Part shown: positions 1-12,700 of the stretch, one piece after another
Position numbering within the stretch: the first letter of the stretch is position 1
How the letters are laid out: every line of letters begins with the position of its first letter
Origin: Dasyornis broadbenti
Taxonomy: Eukaryota > Chordata > Aves > Passeriformes > Dasyornithidae
Length of the DNA stretch: 64,000 bases
Reading direction: 5' to 3'
Assembly (NCBI GenBank): GCA_013397935.1
Contig: VZRN01005002.1
Coordinates: 1,274,055-1,338,054 of the forward strand
Position numbers and translations under genes: made by a program
Notes under the pieces: model-generated
What the model was told of the DNA's origin: nothing
The model's input: only the letters and a program-made list of their open reading frames with translations
The model's database searches: none

Positions 1-3000
1 ACCCATGACGGCTGCCTGGCCACTGACACCCCAGTGATGTCCCACAGGCACCACTCAAGGCATCAGATTTGGAAGAAGAGGTTAGAGGCACACTCTGCAG
101 GGGTATCTCAGCATTGATGTTACATGGAAGCAATGGACTTGACAAACTAAGCTGCTTTCATCCCAGTTATTTCCCTTTTAAGCCTTCTGCTTCTCTTGAG
201 CTCATAACAACGATGATCCCTCAGGCCTTGCTGTCCATCCCTCTCTCTTCTTGTCTCATTGCTCCCCCAGTGCTCAGTGCAGCACCCTGCCTGCTGCTGT
301 GTGCCTGCCAGAGCCAGCTCCGGGGTCACCTCATGCCAGCACCCAGCCACCCCCATCAGACACCCCCTTTCCAAGAGAAAATCCTTCACGTGGTGGTGGC
401 CATCATCCTGACTTCCACGGATACCAGGCAAGAACAACAAAGGGCAGAAGAAGTTCTTCACTCATCTAAAAGTGCCTGACCCCTCCTGTGACTGGTTCTC
501 AGGATGGGGACGGGCTGGGGGACAAGCAGGTGCCACAGACCACTCGCACCCCACTGAGAGGTCCAGGCCCAGCTGCTCTGATCATCTCCAAGTCTTATAA
601 GCTTGCTGAGAGGTGGGACAAAAGAAGAATGAAGAGCCTGTGTATAGTCATCTCTATATTTCAAATAACCAGTTAACTTTTAGCCACATACTACAGATTA
701 AATATGAATTTGAACGTAAAATATAATGGGACAGCTTTTCATCTTCTGAATGAACTCCTCAGTCCCGACAGAATGAAGGAGGTAAAAAAAAAAATAAAAA
801 AAGAGATCAAATACACCTAACAAATCTCCATCAGGAGGGAACCATAAAAAGATACAACCAAGATAAAACCTTATGTGGGGAAGTTAACTGCAAAGAGTAA
901 ATCCTCATAGCTTCAGCAAGAAGTACCTGTATGCAGCAGTCCCTTCTCTGCCCCAGGATGTTTAAGAGAGTTAATGATGTAAATGAGGTTGCTCAAATTG
1001 CCTTGAGATGGAAGGCTGATACCCATTGCCTTGTACATGAGGCCAAGAGAGCAACAGGCTCTCCAGAATCTGAACTGATCCAGAGGGACCTGCACAGCTG
1101 GGCCATATGGGTGGACCAACATCTGGCTGCAAAATGAAGCAAGAGCTGTCTCATTTCAGATGTTCATTTCAAGAGACCAAACTGATTGACACCTGGGCCT
1201 TCAGATCTCACCATCCTGTCATGGTCTATGTCTGTTTTACAGCCATTATAACCTAATCTCAGCCAATGTGATTTATACATAGTAATTAATGGTGCTTCAG
1301 CGGCGATGAAATTGGTCATTCAATTTGAGTTTAATTTACTGCATGTGCATACATTAAGGAAGCACAAATTCCATAGCTGTGGTCTGGGCACAAAGAAAGG
1401 GCTGTGTGCTAGGAAGGAAAAAATAAAACCCAGTAAACAATTCACCACTGGCCTTTCATACCTCCTGCTCTGCAGGTGCCTCCTCAATGGCAGGATGGCA
1501 CACAAATAAATCTGGATGTCTCAGTTTGGATGCTTGGAGGTAGAAGGCAAAGTCTCACTGTCACTGCTATCCCATTTCCCAGGTGCCAGAAGCATCAGCC
1601 TGGCATGTTGGTATGGCCTCTTTCTGGTCCCTGCTTATGTTTGGAGTGTATCCATCAGAGAGGGCAGAGTGGGTTGATGGAGTTCAATGCTACAGGGTAT
1701 GAAGGCTACAAAAGATGCTGTATCTGTGACATACACATGAACTCCAGTGAAGGAAAGCCATGCCTAAAAACCAGGACAACCTTTCACAGCAAAGGCAGTA
1801 TTGCATTTTCAGCTACCATGTGTTAAAGGTGGTCTCATACAAACCTGGCCTTTGGAGCATCTGATAATGTCCCAGCAAAGCCAAAAGCAATGCCTGTGTG
1901 ATCTTCACTGGCCCATGTGGGACCAGGAATGCCCCAGAGGCATCAGCATTCTCCCAGCTCAGGGACTACCCTGCAGGAGATACCCACAAGATGTCCAGAT
2001 CTTCTAGGGTTTCTCCCCTGAATGCCTCCATGCCATGAAGCATCTAGCTATGTTGCTTGCATTAAAAGAAAAGCACTCACACCTTATTTTAAAGTAAAGG
2101 TGGATGAATTAAAAACAGTTGCTCAAGGTGGTCCATGCAGCCTCCTTTGCACTGTTAAATTCCACACATGCAATGCAAATGTAACATCTTCCCTGTTTAA
2201 TGGTTAGAGCATCTATGTGGAAGGCTTATACACTGTGACAGGTTGAAAATTATTCAGTGCTTCCTGATTCAGCACACATTAGAAATCAAATTCTAGCTAG
2301 AGTGTATGCAATTTGGCTTAAAAATATTATCATTAGCTTCACAATCTATTGTGCAAATTAGATTTATTAATAGGTTTCATTAAAACATTGCCAGTAACAG
2401 TTCTGTTATTTAACTGAAAGATTAACGATTTTGGCAAAAAAATTATTTCTACCAACTCAATAGCGTCTGTGTTGGCTCAAACTGCATCTTCCAACAAAAA
2501 ATTGCATGAAAGAAATTAAGTGCTACCATGAATATCAATAGATACAGTGTGAACAAATCTGGTATCCCAGTTAGAGTTCAATACTGAACACGAGCCTCCC
2601 AAAGTTCTCCCTTGTCTGCATTCCCAACAAGCACCTGCTTTAATCCAGCACTTGGCTGCTCTGCCAAGCCTTCTACAAACCCTAAGAAAAGATATTAAAG
2701 ATGCTGCTGTCAGGGGCATTTTTACGTTTGTCTGCACATAATTTAAAACTCAAGCAATCACTGCGTGCTGTGGGTGCCCACAAGGCACCCCAGGTACCCC
2801 ATAAATCAGCTCTTCAAGGTAGGGGCATCCCCATGGTGGAACCACCTCACGCACTTCACCTTGCAAAGCTTAAGATACAGCTGAGGTGGAGATACCTTCA
2901 CGACAACCATCTTATACACACATTTTCCCAAAAAATAATGTAAAGCAATGTTTAAAGCTCAAAATGGACTCATTAACACCCCAATTACTGCTAAAAAAGG

Positions 3001-3009
3001 AAGGTCCGC
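1..3009. other. Intergenic sequence downstream of SEC63
   Basis: No gene, RNA or known repeat was recognised on either strand. The first 600 bases are somewhat richer in GC than the rest. Short open frames here have no domain, no codon pattern and no splice context. In other vertebrates the next gene on this side is SCML4, also on the minus strand, but none of its exons were recognised. Confidence 0.6.
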
Positions 3010-3029
3010 CTTTCTTTCTCTGACAGATT

Positions 3030-3035
3030 TTTATT
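3030..3035 (-). promoter_or_regulatory. Candidate distal poly(A) signal AATAAA
   Basis: AATAAA on the minus strand in an AT-rich context, about 3.53 kb after the SEC63 stop. It is followed within 30 nt by a GA-rich rather than U/GU-rich stretch, which is a weakness. Chosen as the distal candidate because the implied UTR length is close to that recalled for human SEC63. Confidence 0.35.
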
Positions 3036-6000
3036 TTAAAATAATTTAATAACAATAATATGGTCATTCCAATGTTAAAATGGGGTACCTTCAGAGGTTT
3101 TAAAAGGTCAGCAAGGGGGTTGGGGGAAAACAAACCACAGAAAACCAGAAGAACATGAATAGAAAGAAGTAGCTAAAAGAAACTTCCATCTAAGTCTTTT
3201 TCCCCCTCTGGAAAGGGGGAGCACCAAACAAAACCTACAGCTCAAAATACGATTAGTATCCCTTGGAAGAATCCCAGGGTTTCCTGAAGAAATCCATGCC
3301 CCTGCCTCCCCCTGCTGAGCGAGGCCGGGAACTGCGCCTCCTCCATGGGAAAAGCACCTTCTGTTCCCCTACAGCTTAAGGGTTTTCCCACTCACAGGCA
3401 CTTACCAGTAATTCATTACTTCATTCAGTATTAATCAAACACTGCCAGCGTTTGGTTGGCAAAAGGCAGGAGACAGAAGTTTAAATCATATTGCACTAAA
3501 CACCCAAGAAAAATCTTGTTTTTATAACTTCTCCCTTTCACTTACACTTACTTCAATAAGCAGCATTTATCTGCCCTAGGTCTCAATCATGGTGCCTCCC
3601 TCTAGTAACTGCAGTCACTGCACCCATCCTTGAGCTGGGCTGGTCACACTGCATCACCCTCCTGCCTGTTCCAGCCAAGTCCCATTCTCACCCCTTGGAA
3701 GTGCTGCAAGCCCTGAAGGCATTTGCAGGATCTCTGGCTGGGAGGACGGTCAGGCTCTGCAGTTGCCTCCTCTGACCTAGAACAAGGGGCTACAAAAAGA
3801 AGCACAACAGCGAAAAGGCAGAAATAAATCTATTTAGGCTGAAAGAACAGAAGCTGCTTCCCAATTGTTTGGGTCACTATTGCACACGGACTGCAGCAGG
3901 AAAGTAGATTTTCTTTCTAGAACCGCTTTTTTGTCCTTCAGTTACTAGCCCAAAGTTTCAGAAGACTTAAGTAGAAAACTGGCTAAATTGATTCCTAAAC
4001 CCTATCAAAGAGTGAGGCTTATACAACAGCGAGTGCAAAATAAAGTTTTACCCATCCTGGTAACTGTTATTCAGGAGGGAGCTGACCAATGTTTGAATGA
4101 CAATTCAAATTAATAAAAAAGTTATTAATGGACACACCATACAACAGAAGACCCAGCAACTCAGTAACGCTGGGCAGCTGTAGCTGGGTGGTTTTAATTG
4201 CATGAAGCTATTAAATACCTTCTTGGCCCCATTTTACATCTGTTTTGGGAGGTGTTGTAAAATCATACACAACTACATAGCTGATATTTCTATGAGAAAA
4301 AGTATCAGCATGCCTTCTTCACATTATCAAGATTTCCAATGCCACCACAATTTTTCTTCTCACATTTTCTACTAAGCTACCTTGACTATACAGGAGACAC
4401 ACCTTTGAACTTTTAGACTTGGCCTTTGCTGGCTCAACAGAATTATCCCTCGTTTGCAGATTTAAAGTGTTATCCCAACTGTCACCTTCAATCTTCAAGA
4501 AGAAACCAGTTCAGTTCAGACGAGGGACATGATTCTTCTTTTCTTCTTTTTAAAATTATTTCAATGCATTCACATCTTGCCAGTATATACCTTGACTGTT
4601 AACAGCAAAATTTAGGTATCAGTGGTCAGAGCACAGCCCAACCCACCCAAAATGCTCCAATTACCAGTTTCACCTCCTGACTCTCACCACTCCCTACTTT
4701 TAACAACTGCAGACCTTCACTACGAGTTGTTCTGGCAGAACAGTGTCATCTTAGCGTTCACTTTGCCTACTTGCTTGAGGAGGAGTCACCAGACTCTTTA
4801 TTATCATTTCTCTCACCAGTGCAGTATTTGGCTCAAAAGCCTATGGAATGAAACTAGAGCTTTTTTGTTATTTCTCTAGTGTATTTTGCAAGGTAAAACT
4901 GGAGTTAAAAGGCATCAAGTGTACAAGCCATTTAATTTAAACCTAGTCTTCATTCCTAACACCTGACACTACTTATGCTTTACAAGCTTTTTCTGCACAA
5001 TGTGCACTTCAGAAGTACTTTGAAAGATACCATAATCTCATTAGAACTTCTCCAAATTTTATTTGCATCTATTGTAATTACAAAGAATATAACAATATAA
5101 ATTTGCATTTAAAGTGACAACCCTTTCTAACAAACAAGGTCACAAATTAGTGTGCACCTATTCTGGCTTTGGGCAATTTTTATAGGATGGAAATTTTCCA
5201 GTATGAGAATTTGTCACATTTTACAGCATTGTATTTTCATAGTTCAATACCTAGGAACAGAAATACATCTATTCCTACTTGCAGAAGACTCATAAGTATT
5301 TCTGAAGTATAGAAATGCAGCATTTCAATTGTTTTATTGAGAGGAAGCAAAGGAAGAATCCATCCATGGCTTTTATCAAGTCTCCCAGAATACACTAATA
5401 GCCCTGATTCTTACCTACCTGAATTTATTCTCTAATTAGACTTGATTTTTTTTTTTCTTTAACAGGAGTAGGAACAGAATCACTGTCTTGTTTACAACCT
5501 TGCAGAAGACTGGGCTAGGAACAAAAAAAGGAAACAAACCACCAACCTCAGACAAAGATGCACACTATTACAAATGCAAACAGCCATCAAATTGTCCAGT
5601 TTATTGATGGGAATTCAAAATTGATACAAAACATGCCCTCTCTGCATGTTCTATTTTACCCTTAAAATGTTTCTGACGGTATCAGGTAGATTCAGAATTA
5701 AGAATATACTTCGGCTTTCAGCACGTACCTTTTATAAAGGTATTACACAAAAGCCACTAACTTACATAACATGTGGTCCCAAAATTACTTACAGACATTC
5801 TGTTTATCAAAAGATTCAGATCTCCTGCTGATCTGACGAAATAAAGGCTTAAAAATGTTTTAAGCCATTAATAAGTATCCTATGGCAGAGTCAAGAAAGT
5901 TTATGATTTCCATTATAACCTCGGGCATAAAAAGGCAACAGTCCTAAAAAAGCAGCCCTCCAGAATATATGGAATGTGGCAATGGATATGGATGCCAATT

Positions 6001-6299
6001 TGTAACGAACAAGTTAAGTAAAACAGATTCTTAAAGCTATGAATGATGTGAGCAGTATCACAGCAAAATAGTTAAAGAATACCACAGAACCAATCAAGTT
6101 TGAAAGTTGAGCAAATGTTGTTTCAATCAACAGATTTGTAATGTCAAATATACCAAAACATTTTCTAAAATAAATTCCTAATGCAGAAAAATTGATTGAA
6201 AGTTTGCTCCTAGCTAATAGTACCTTTTATTTAAATTGGACCCTAAACTGATCAGACAATACATAGCCCACACTTTCAGACATTTATAATAAAAAAGCT

Positions 6300-6305
6300 T
6301 TTATT
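6300..6305 (-). promoter_or_regulatory. Candidate proximal poly(A) signal AATAAA
   Basis: AATAAA on the minus strand about 260 nt after the SEC63 stop codon, followed by a U-rich stretch. If used it would give a short 3' UTR. Further AATAAA copies lie at 6226, 5600, 5424, 5333, 5058 and 4797, so this is one of several possible sites. Confidence 0.3.
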
Positions 6306-6562
6306 TTCAATTGAAACAAATGCACCATCCTGCACTTTGAAGGCTATAATGAGCCATAAGCATATTCCAAGGTGTATCAATGGCAACAGATTTGTTTCAC
6401 CTTCACTGAGAAGTTACATAATGCACTCTTAATTGGTAAAGAAAATTTAAACTCAGCCTTCTCAAAGCTTCTGTACTGTGTTTCTTGGTTAATTGTACAA
6501 GTTCCACAGTCAGACCAAGAGCTTGCAGTGTGTGCAGATATTGTAGTCAATCAATAGTGTGT

Positions 6563-6706
6563 TTAATCGTCATCTTCCTCCTCTTCCTCTTCCTCCTCAA
6601 AACTGTCTTCAAAACCCTCACTGTCTTCCTGGTCCTCATCACCTTCTATTGCTGTATCCCATTGTGGGTGATTTTCTGGCACTGGTTTTGCTTCGTGAAC
6701 TTCCAG
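6563..6706 (-). CDS. SEC63: SEC63 exon 21, coding part (acidic C-terminal tail)
   Basis: 144 nt, 47 codons plus TAA, residues 709-755. Encodes LEVHEAKPVPENHPQWDTAI and then an acidic tail ending in eight Glu and three Asp. Acceptor AATTACAG. In the family this tail is the Sec62-binding segment and is regulated by CK2. The final Glu run is written as mixed GAG/GAA codons, a purine-only stretch on the coding strand. Confidence 0.97.
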   Translation of the reverse strand: MEVHEAKPVPENHPQWDTAIEGDEDQEDSEGFEDSFEEEEEEEEDDD

Positions 6707-9700
6707 CTGTAATTGGACAAGGAAAAAGAAGAGCAGGGGGGAAAAAGGTTACAGGCAATAAACAGCAATTTGGGAAAACAAACAAATCCACAGACCCAAA
6801 ACAAACATGCAACCCAGAAAAAGACAGTTAAAAAACCCAACCAAGTAACAAAAGAAATCCCATCCTATTCCCCAAACCAAAAACAAAACCAATAACTGCT
6901 TCCAGAAATAAGGCATGCCAGATTTTTCTCATTAACTGGATGAATCTAAGACTAAGGAAGGGCAGGAAAATGGCATGGCAAACCTCAAGGTGTAAAAAGC
7001 CACTACCAACCATACTGCAGAAACTGAATAAATATTAGAAAAACATGAATTAAAATACACATGCACAGGAAAGCATCACAAATTTTAATCCCCTTTAATC
7101 CATCATAAAACTACCACTACTGACATTAGGCAGAAACCACTTGCAAGTCCATCCTTCCCACTCGTTTTAAAATTAGGACAGGTTGAATTCTTATAAACAG
7201 GACTTCTGGTGTTTTAATAACCCTACGAAGTAGCTTTCGATGTACTGCAAATGTATAACACAGCCAAACCTCACCTTCAGTGGTTTAATCTGGTCCAATC
7301 CCATATACGAATCTGATCTTAAATAAACTGTGTACTGATAGTTGCCAGGCTTGCCTGGTGCTGGGAACTTCAGCTCTACCTACAAGAGATTTCATATCGT
7401 AAATTCTTACTGCTTTCAAATGACACATTGAAACAAGCACCTGAGTCCTCCAATGAACAATAAACACTACTGAAGAATAATAGAAAGTTTGTGTTTCTTA
7501 CTAGGGACACTTTTTTGAAAATCTCTGTGTAATAAAATACGTGCAGAAAAGTCACAATACCCAAAGAGAATACCTGCCATGGAAGCAGAATAAACATTGA
7601 GTCACTCAATTATTTTTTTCAGAATTAAGCCAAGTAACTACATTAAGTACACAATTTCACCCTGCTATGCTAAACCTCAAAAACCTAAACAGGTCAAAAT
7701 ATTTAGTCTGCTGAAATTATCATCTTAACCCCACTTTTATTTGAATAACATCTAGGTTGGAAGAACAAATGCATTAAATTTTCATTTTTCAGAGGAAGAA
7801 CACAGCCAAAAGTTACAGTCTCAGTAAAGTTCATATAAGCCAAAGCTAATTAACTTGTCACAGTCTCTGCTTTACGAAAAGAGAACACTCAATATTTCTA
7901 ACAAATTTGAATAACATTAAGAATTTCATTGTGTATGAATACTGGTTTTCATCATCTTATGATATCAGAGGGAAAAGAATAGACCATATTCCACAGAGAA
8001 ACATGAAAGTTCTCTTAAATTACTTTTTATTTCTCTACTATCCATTTTCACAGTTAAAAGGCACTTCTCTGCTTTTATCAGGAGAGTAAAATTTGTTTTC
8101 CATCTTAAGAGATAAGTATAAAAAAAATTAAAATCTACACTTATTTGCATACCATAGATACTTCAATAGCATTTTGCAATATGTCCCCCCAAAAAACTCT
8201 CCAAGTACTTTACCTCCTCTTTATCTTTTAGCGTACAAACGTGATATGGCATACATATTAACATCTGCTCCTTCCGATCTGCAATATACAGCCACCACCA
8301 TTCTTGTTTTTCCTTTCATAAAGGGAGAAAAAGACAAAAGAAAGAAACCACCAGGATTATTGAAGTCATAGAAAAAGATTCCCCTACACTTTAAAACAGG
8401 TCATTAGGATTCACTGATCTTTGTAATACAGACAAAAGGGATGTGCATGAATAAAATACAGTGTATACTGCACACTGAAAGCAAACAGGTTATCACAAGT
8501 AATTGCTGTTCTCCAAAGGCTTCATTCCATGTATTCAACTTCAGCTACCATGTGGGAGATGGAACCATCTTGAAGAACTGTGCCCACTGAGGATTAATGA
8601 GCAACTTCATGCAATATAAAACAACCTCAGGTCCTTCAACAGAAATCCAGCCTGGATAAAAAGCTTACCATATAAAGTACGGGAAGTGTAAAGTCAGATG
8701 AAGAACTCTTCGCAAAAGAGTCTTTTTCAAGCAAGTGTGCTCTGTCCCACCCACTGTCCCCCCTCCAAAAAGTGAAATGACATTTGAACATACTGAGATT
8801 TCACTTCAAGAAAGTGACTCAGTATCAGTCAATACTGATTTATATTTGTAAGGGATGCCCAACAACTGTTCCCTGTCACACACAGGTTTCCAAATAGCTA
8901 CAGGTATCAAGATTTTGCCATTGCAGATGCTAAAGCAGAGTTCCTAAATTGAATTAAATGAGTGTGGTACTTCATAAAAGACAGCAACACTAGAAAAATA
9001 GTGGATTTTTTTCCTTCAACTGGAGTCAGAATTTTAAGACTGTGGTACAGTTCAGCAGCACAGACACAATCATTCTCAAATGGGAAAGAGTTTTTAAACA
9101 TCAACTGTTCTTCATTTAAACACTACACCTTTTTGGTTAACCCTCTGGCACTCATTTTAGGCAAAATCCACTTTGTTTTAACAGAAGCTGAAACCTTTTT
9201 ATTATAAAAAAGCAGTTTAGTACTGCAAAGCAAGTTTTTGTTCCTACATCTCCTTAAGTCTGTTTTTTACAAGTGAGAATAGTGAGGGGCAAGGGGGAAA
9301 ATTTCTACATGATTATGAAGAAATATTTTAGAAGATGGGTACCAGTCATAACAGCATAATCTTGCCCTTCAGGAAAAAAAGGGGAATACACACATTCTTT
9401 TTAGACAACCCAAATGTTGAACTGTGCTCCAAAACAACTTTTATCCACCCCTGATGATTTGATAACTGATCATGTCTATTAACAGACTGGAGCCCTAAAA
9501 AGTGCATCTTATTCCAGTTACAAGTCAAAGCTCCAAACCAGGGAGCCAATTTTTATACATTTACACAAAAACCAATCAGGTAGTTGCTTCAGTGTCCAAT
9601 AAAAAGTGGTTGCTTTGTTTAATTTTTAATCTAACAGCATTATAAGGACTTTATGAAAGGATACAGTGGACTTTTAACACCACCAGTAAGCAACTTCTAA

Positions 9701-12700
9701 ATTCCAGTTGGAACAAATGCTGTTAACATGCAGAATTTTTGTCTCTACTGGAAGAGTTAAAAGTTCAGTAGTTTTAGATTTTCTTAACACTTCAGAAGCC
9801 AGTGTTAGGTGATCCGAGATTTAAATAATGCACGTTGAAAAAATTACAAGAGCCAAATTAACTCCTTTTCTCTTTTAAAGTGACTTATTGTTATACTAGT
9901 AATACCTATCACCATCTCACTGAAATATTCAACTATTTGCAACACAAGATACTCACACCAACAACTAAAAACACCAATTAGCACTCCTAAGTCCCAGAAC
10001 AAAGACATGTAAAATTATGTCAACATGTTAAATGGCCATTTTAAAGTGTTTAAAAGCAAAAGCATCACAGTGAAGCAATAGCATTCCCTTGTGGTTTTGG
10101 CACAGGCACAGAGAACAGGACAAAAACCTATTCATATACTATTTAAGACCAGAATGTGTAGAATTCTAAATCCTTCCTACAACTATTCCAAGAGTTTTTC
10201 TTTAGGAAAAACCATCTCATGTGATTACAAGGCATAAGTTATTTTATCTGTAAGTTTCAACAGTAAATATATTGTCAATCTTCTTGACAGCTGTAGCAAA
10301 GAAGTCTTTTATGTAGTCAAAGTGTTTATTTCCTAGCCAAGAGGCCTCTAGGAATAGAAAGATGAACAGTATAAATAGTACAGATGAACAAGAGCTACAG
10401 AAGCAAGATCTGTTACAGAAATGGCTAATCACCATTTTGGGCCTATAAGGACTGTGACCATAATAAAAAGGACCTGCAGTTGTATCAATGTTATTTTTGA
10501 TATTACCAAAACACTGTGCTTATTTATTATACATTGTCCTTAAAAAAAATTAAAAATTCCTTTCCATAGAGAATGATGGAAACATAGACAAAGACCAAAA
10601 CCATCAAGTGGATTTTCACAAAAACTAGTAAAAATAAGAGCCAGGGGGAAAAGAAATACCAGTGCAAATGACATTCATTGATCTAATGCTCAAAGGAATC
10701 TACAGAGTAAACTCTTTCAAAGTAAAGCTCCTGACCCCAAAGTGCAATCATTTCTTTACAGAAAGGACAACTGTGCAAGAGTGTCATTTTCCTCTCACTT
10801 ATTGGGTGGAATTTAAAGTTTATGACTGTGAGAATCTGGCAAACTAACAGGCAAGTGGGCAAAATGCCCTTTAACAGATGGGTGCAAGGTTTGGCATGCC
10901 AGAGAACCAGTATGTTCATGAAATTGGAACACCAAGGCCAGTTTCTACCTAAAAAAATGTCAAAACTACAATCTGTGCAGTTTCTGGATCCATGGATGCA
11001 GGAGCAGAAGATAATTATTTAGGAACCTGCATAGATTAAAGACACATCTCTGGCAGAGTAATCAACTGGCCCAGAACTTGGGTGAAACAGCATTAAGGCT
11101 GCCTCCTGAGAACAAGTATATTAGGCTCAGCTACACTCAAACATCTGGAAATTCTGGAATACAGCATTTTATCTCTAATTTTGTCTCTCTGAACTGGCTA
11201 TGACCACAGTATACATAATACTCTAAATAACAGATGAAAAAAAAAACTAGAGTACACTGGATTTTATTCTTCAGATGTTGCAGATCAGCTCTATCTGAAC
11301 GTGCTCCAAGTAGAAGCTGTGTTCAACTTTCACAAAATCAGTGAAGAAAAGTTGGAAAATTTACAACTGCAGTACCATGAGAGGATATGTGTGTATCTTT
11401 CAAGTTCAAGCATTCAGTTCAGCCCTAGATTTCTTTTTAGAAGCAAGCTGCATTTAGGTTTTATCATAAAACCCATATGTAGCTTGGTTCCACACAGCTG
11501 AAGCTTATGCAGCTTTATACAGAGTAAGTACAAGCAATGTCTCTGAAGGTACCATCACTGCAGTATGAAAAATACAAATAGCCAACAACCCTGAGGCACA
11601 GGGCATGGCACGTACTTGCTGACTGTGAGCTACAACTGATGACCAAAGCCAGCTGCCCTTGCAGCAAGGAGGTATTAAGACTGTGCAGCACATTTGATAT
11701 GATCTAAGGCAGCCAGAAGAGCAGAATGCCAGTACACCTCTGTACATTATGCTGGTGTACTGCTGGAAGCTGTATTGAGAGATGAGAGCACATCTAACCA
11801 TCAGGAAAACACAGCTGTAAGTTCAGCCATTACAAAACTAGATGTCAGCGAAGGCCTTCAGGAAGACAATTTATTTGCTTATGTCCCCTCTGGGTTCTTA
11901 GCTACAAGTCTTGCTTCCCACAATTTGCTTTTTAATGCTGATAGCAGGTAAAACCAGCAGGAAAAATGTGAGCACAAGCATGTGGACAATGGAATATGTT
12001 TGCACATACAACAAGCTGCACAGGGTATAGACATAAAGAACCCTAGGGACTGAGAAGAGGGAGCAAATATACACAGTATCTTCCTTTTTAATTCACGCTT
12101 TACTCTTCTTTCCCATCTTAGTTGTCTTGTTTAAAAAACAAGAAGATGCACAAGCTTTGCATCCCATTGCCGTTACTGGAGGTAGCAGAACAACACAGAA
12201 GAGATCCTAGATTAGCTCTTTAGTCAGACTGCAAGGAAGCAAAGGAAACCTCTAAACCTCTGGCCTGCAAGGGAAGTGTGGCCAAATACTCCTTCCTCCT
12301 GGTTCCAATCTGGGCACTCGCAAGGAGCTAACTTCTTTGCTCAGAACGCATACCCTCCACTTGGAAAAATCCCATCTTTTTCAAGGTTCCCCTGCTGTTA
12401 AGAGGCTCTAAGACAACTATTGAGCGTCTAGTTGTTAGTGCAAGTAACAACTGATACATCAGAACATACTTTCAACACCAAAGGCTGCTGTAAAGACACC
12501 TCAGCCTATACTGAGTTACCACTCACGGTGACACATCCCTTCCTCTGATACTCATCCACACCTGAACTTGTATTTTTGAGCTCTACAGGAAAGACTGTTC
12601 CACAGCTGGCTTCTACCCCTTCCAGACCACACTGTGGTAGAAAGAGATAGCTTTGCCAACCAACCCCATCTTCCATAGCTGCACACTGTGCTGCCACCAT

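Larger units (their letters stand above)
3010..6562 (-). other. SEC63: Probable SEC63 3' UTR
   Basis: About 3.5 kb downstream of the stop with no recognisable coding sequence. It is AT-rich, with several AATAAA motifs on the minus strand. The length is inferred: the human SEC63 mRNA, as recalled, has a 3' UTR of nearly 4 kb, which favours a distal cleavage site near 3010. The real end could be anywhere from about 6280 to 2700. RNA evidence would settle it. Confidence 0.5.

Noticed and set aside
69..479. 136-codon plus-strand open frame in the intergenic region
   Set aside because: No recognisable domain, Cys/Ser/Pro-rich translation typical of chance frames in GC-richer DNA, and a competing open frame on the other strand at the same place.
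9440..9475. TGATGA and CTGA words resembling a C/D snoRNA
   Set aside because: Spacing is far too short for a snoRNA, and no terminal stem was seen.
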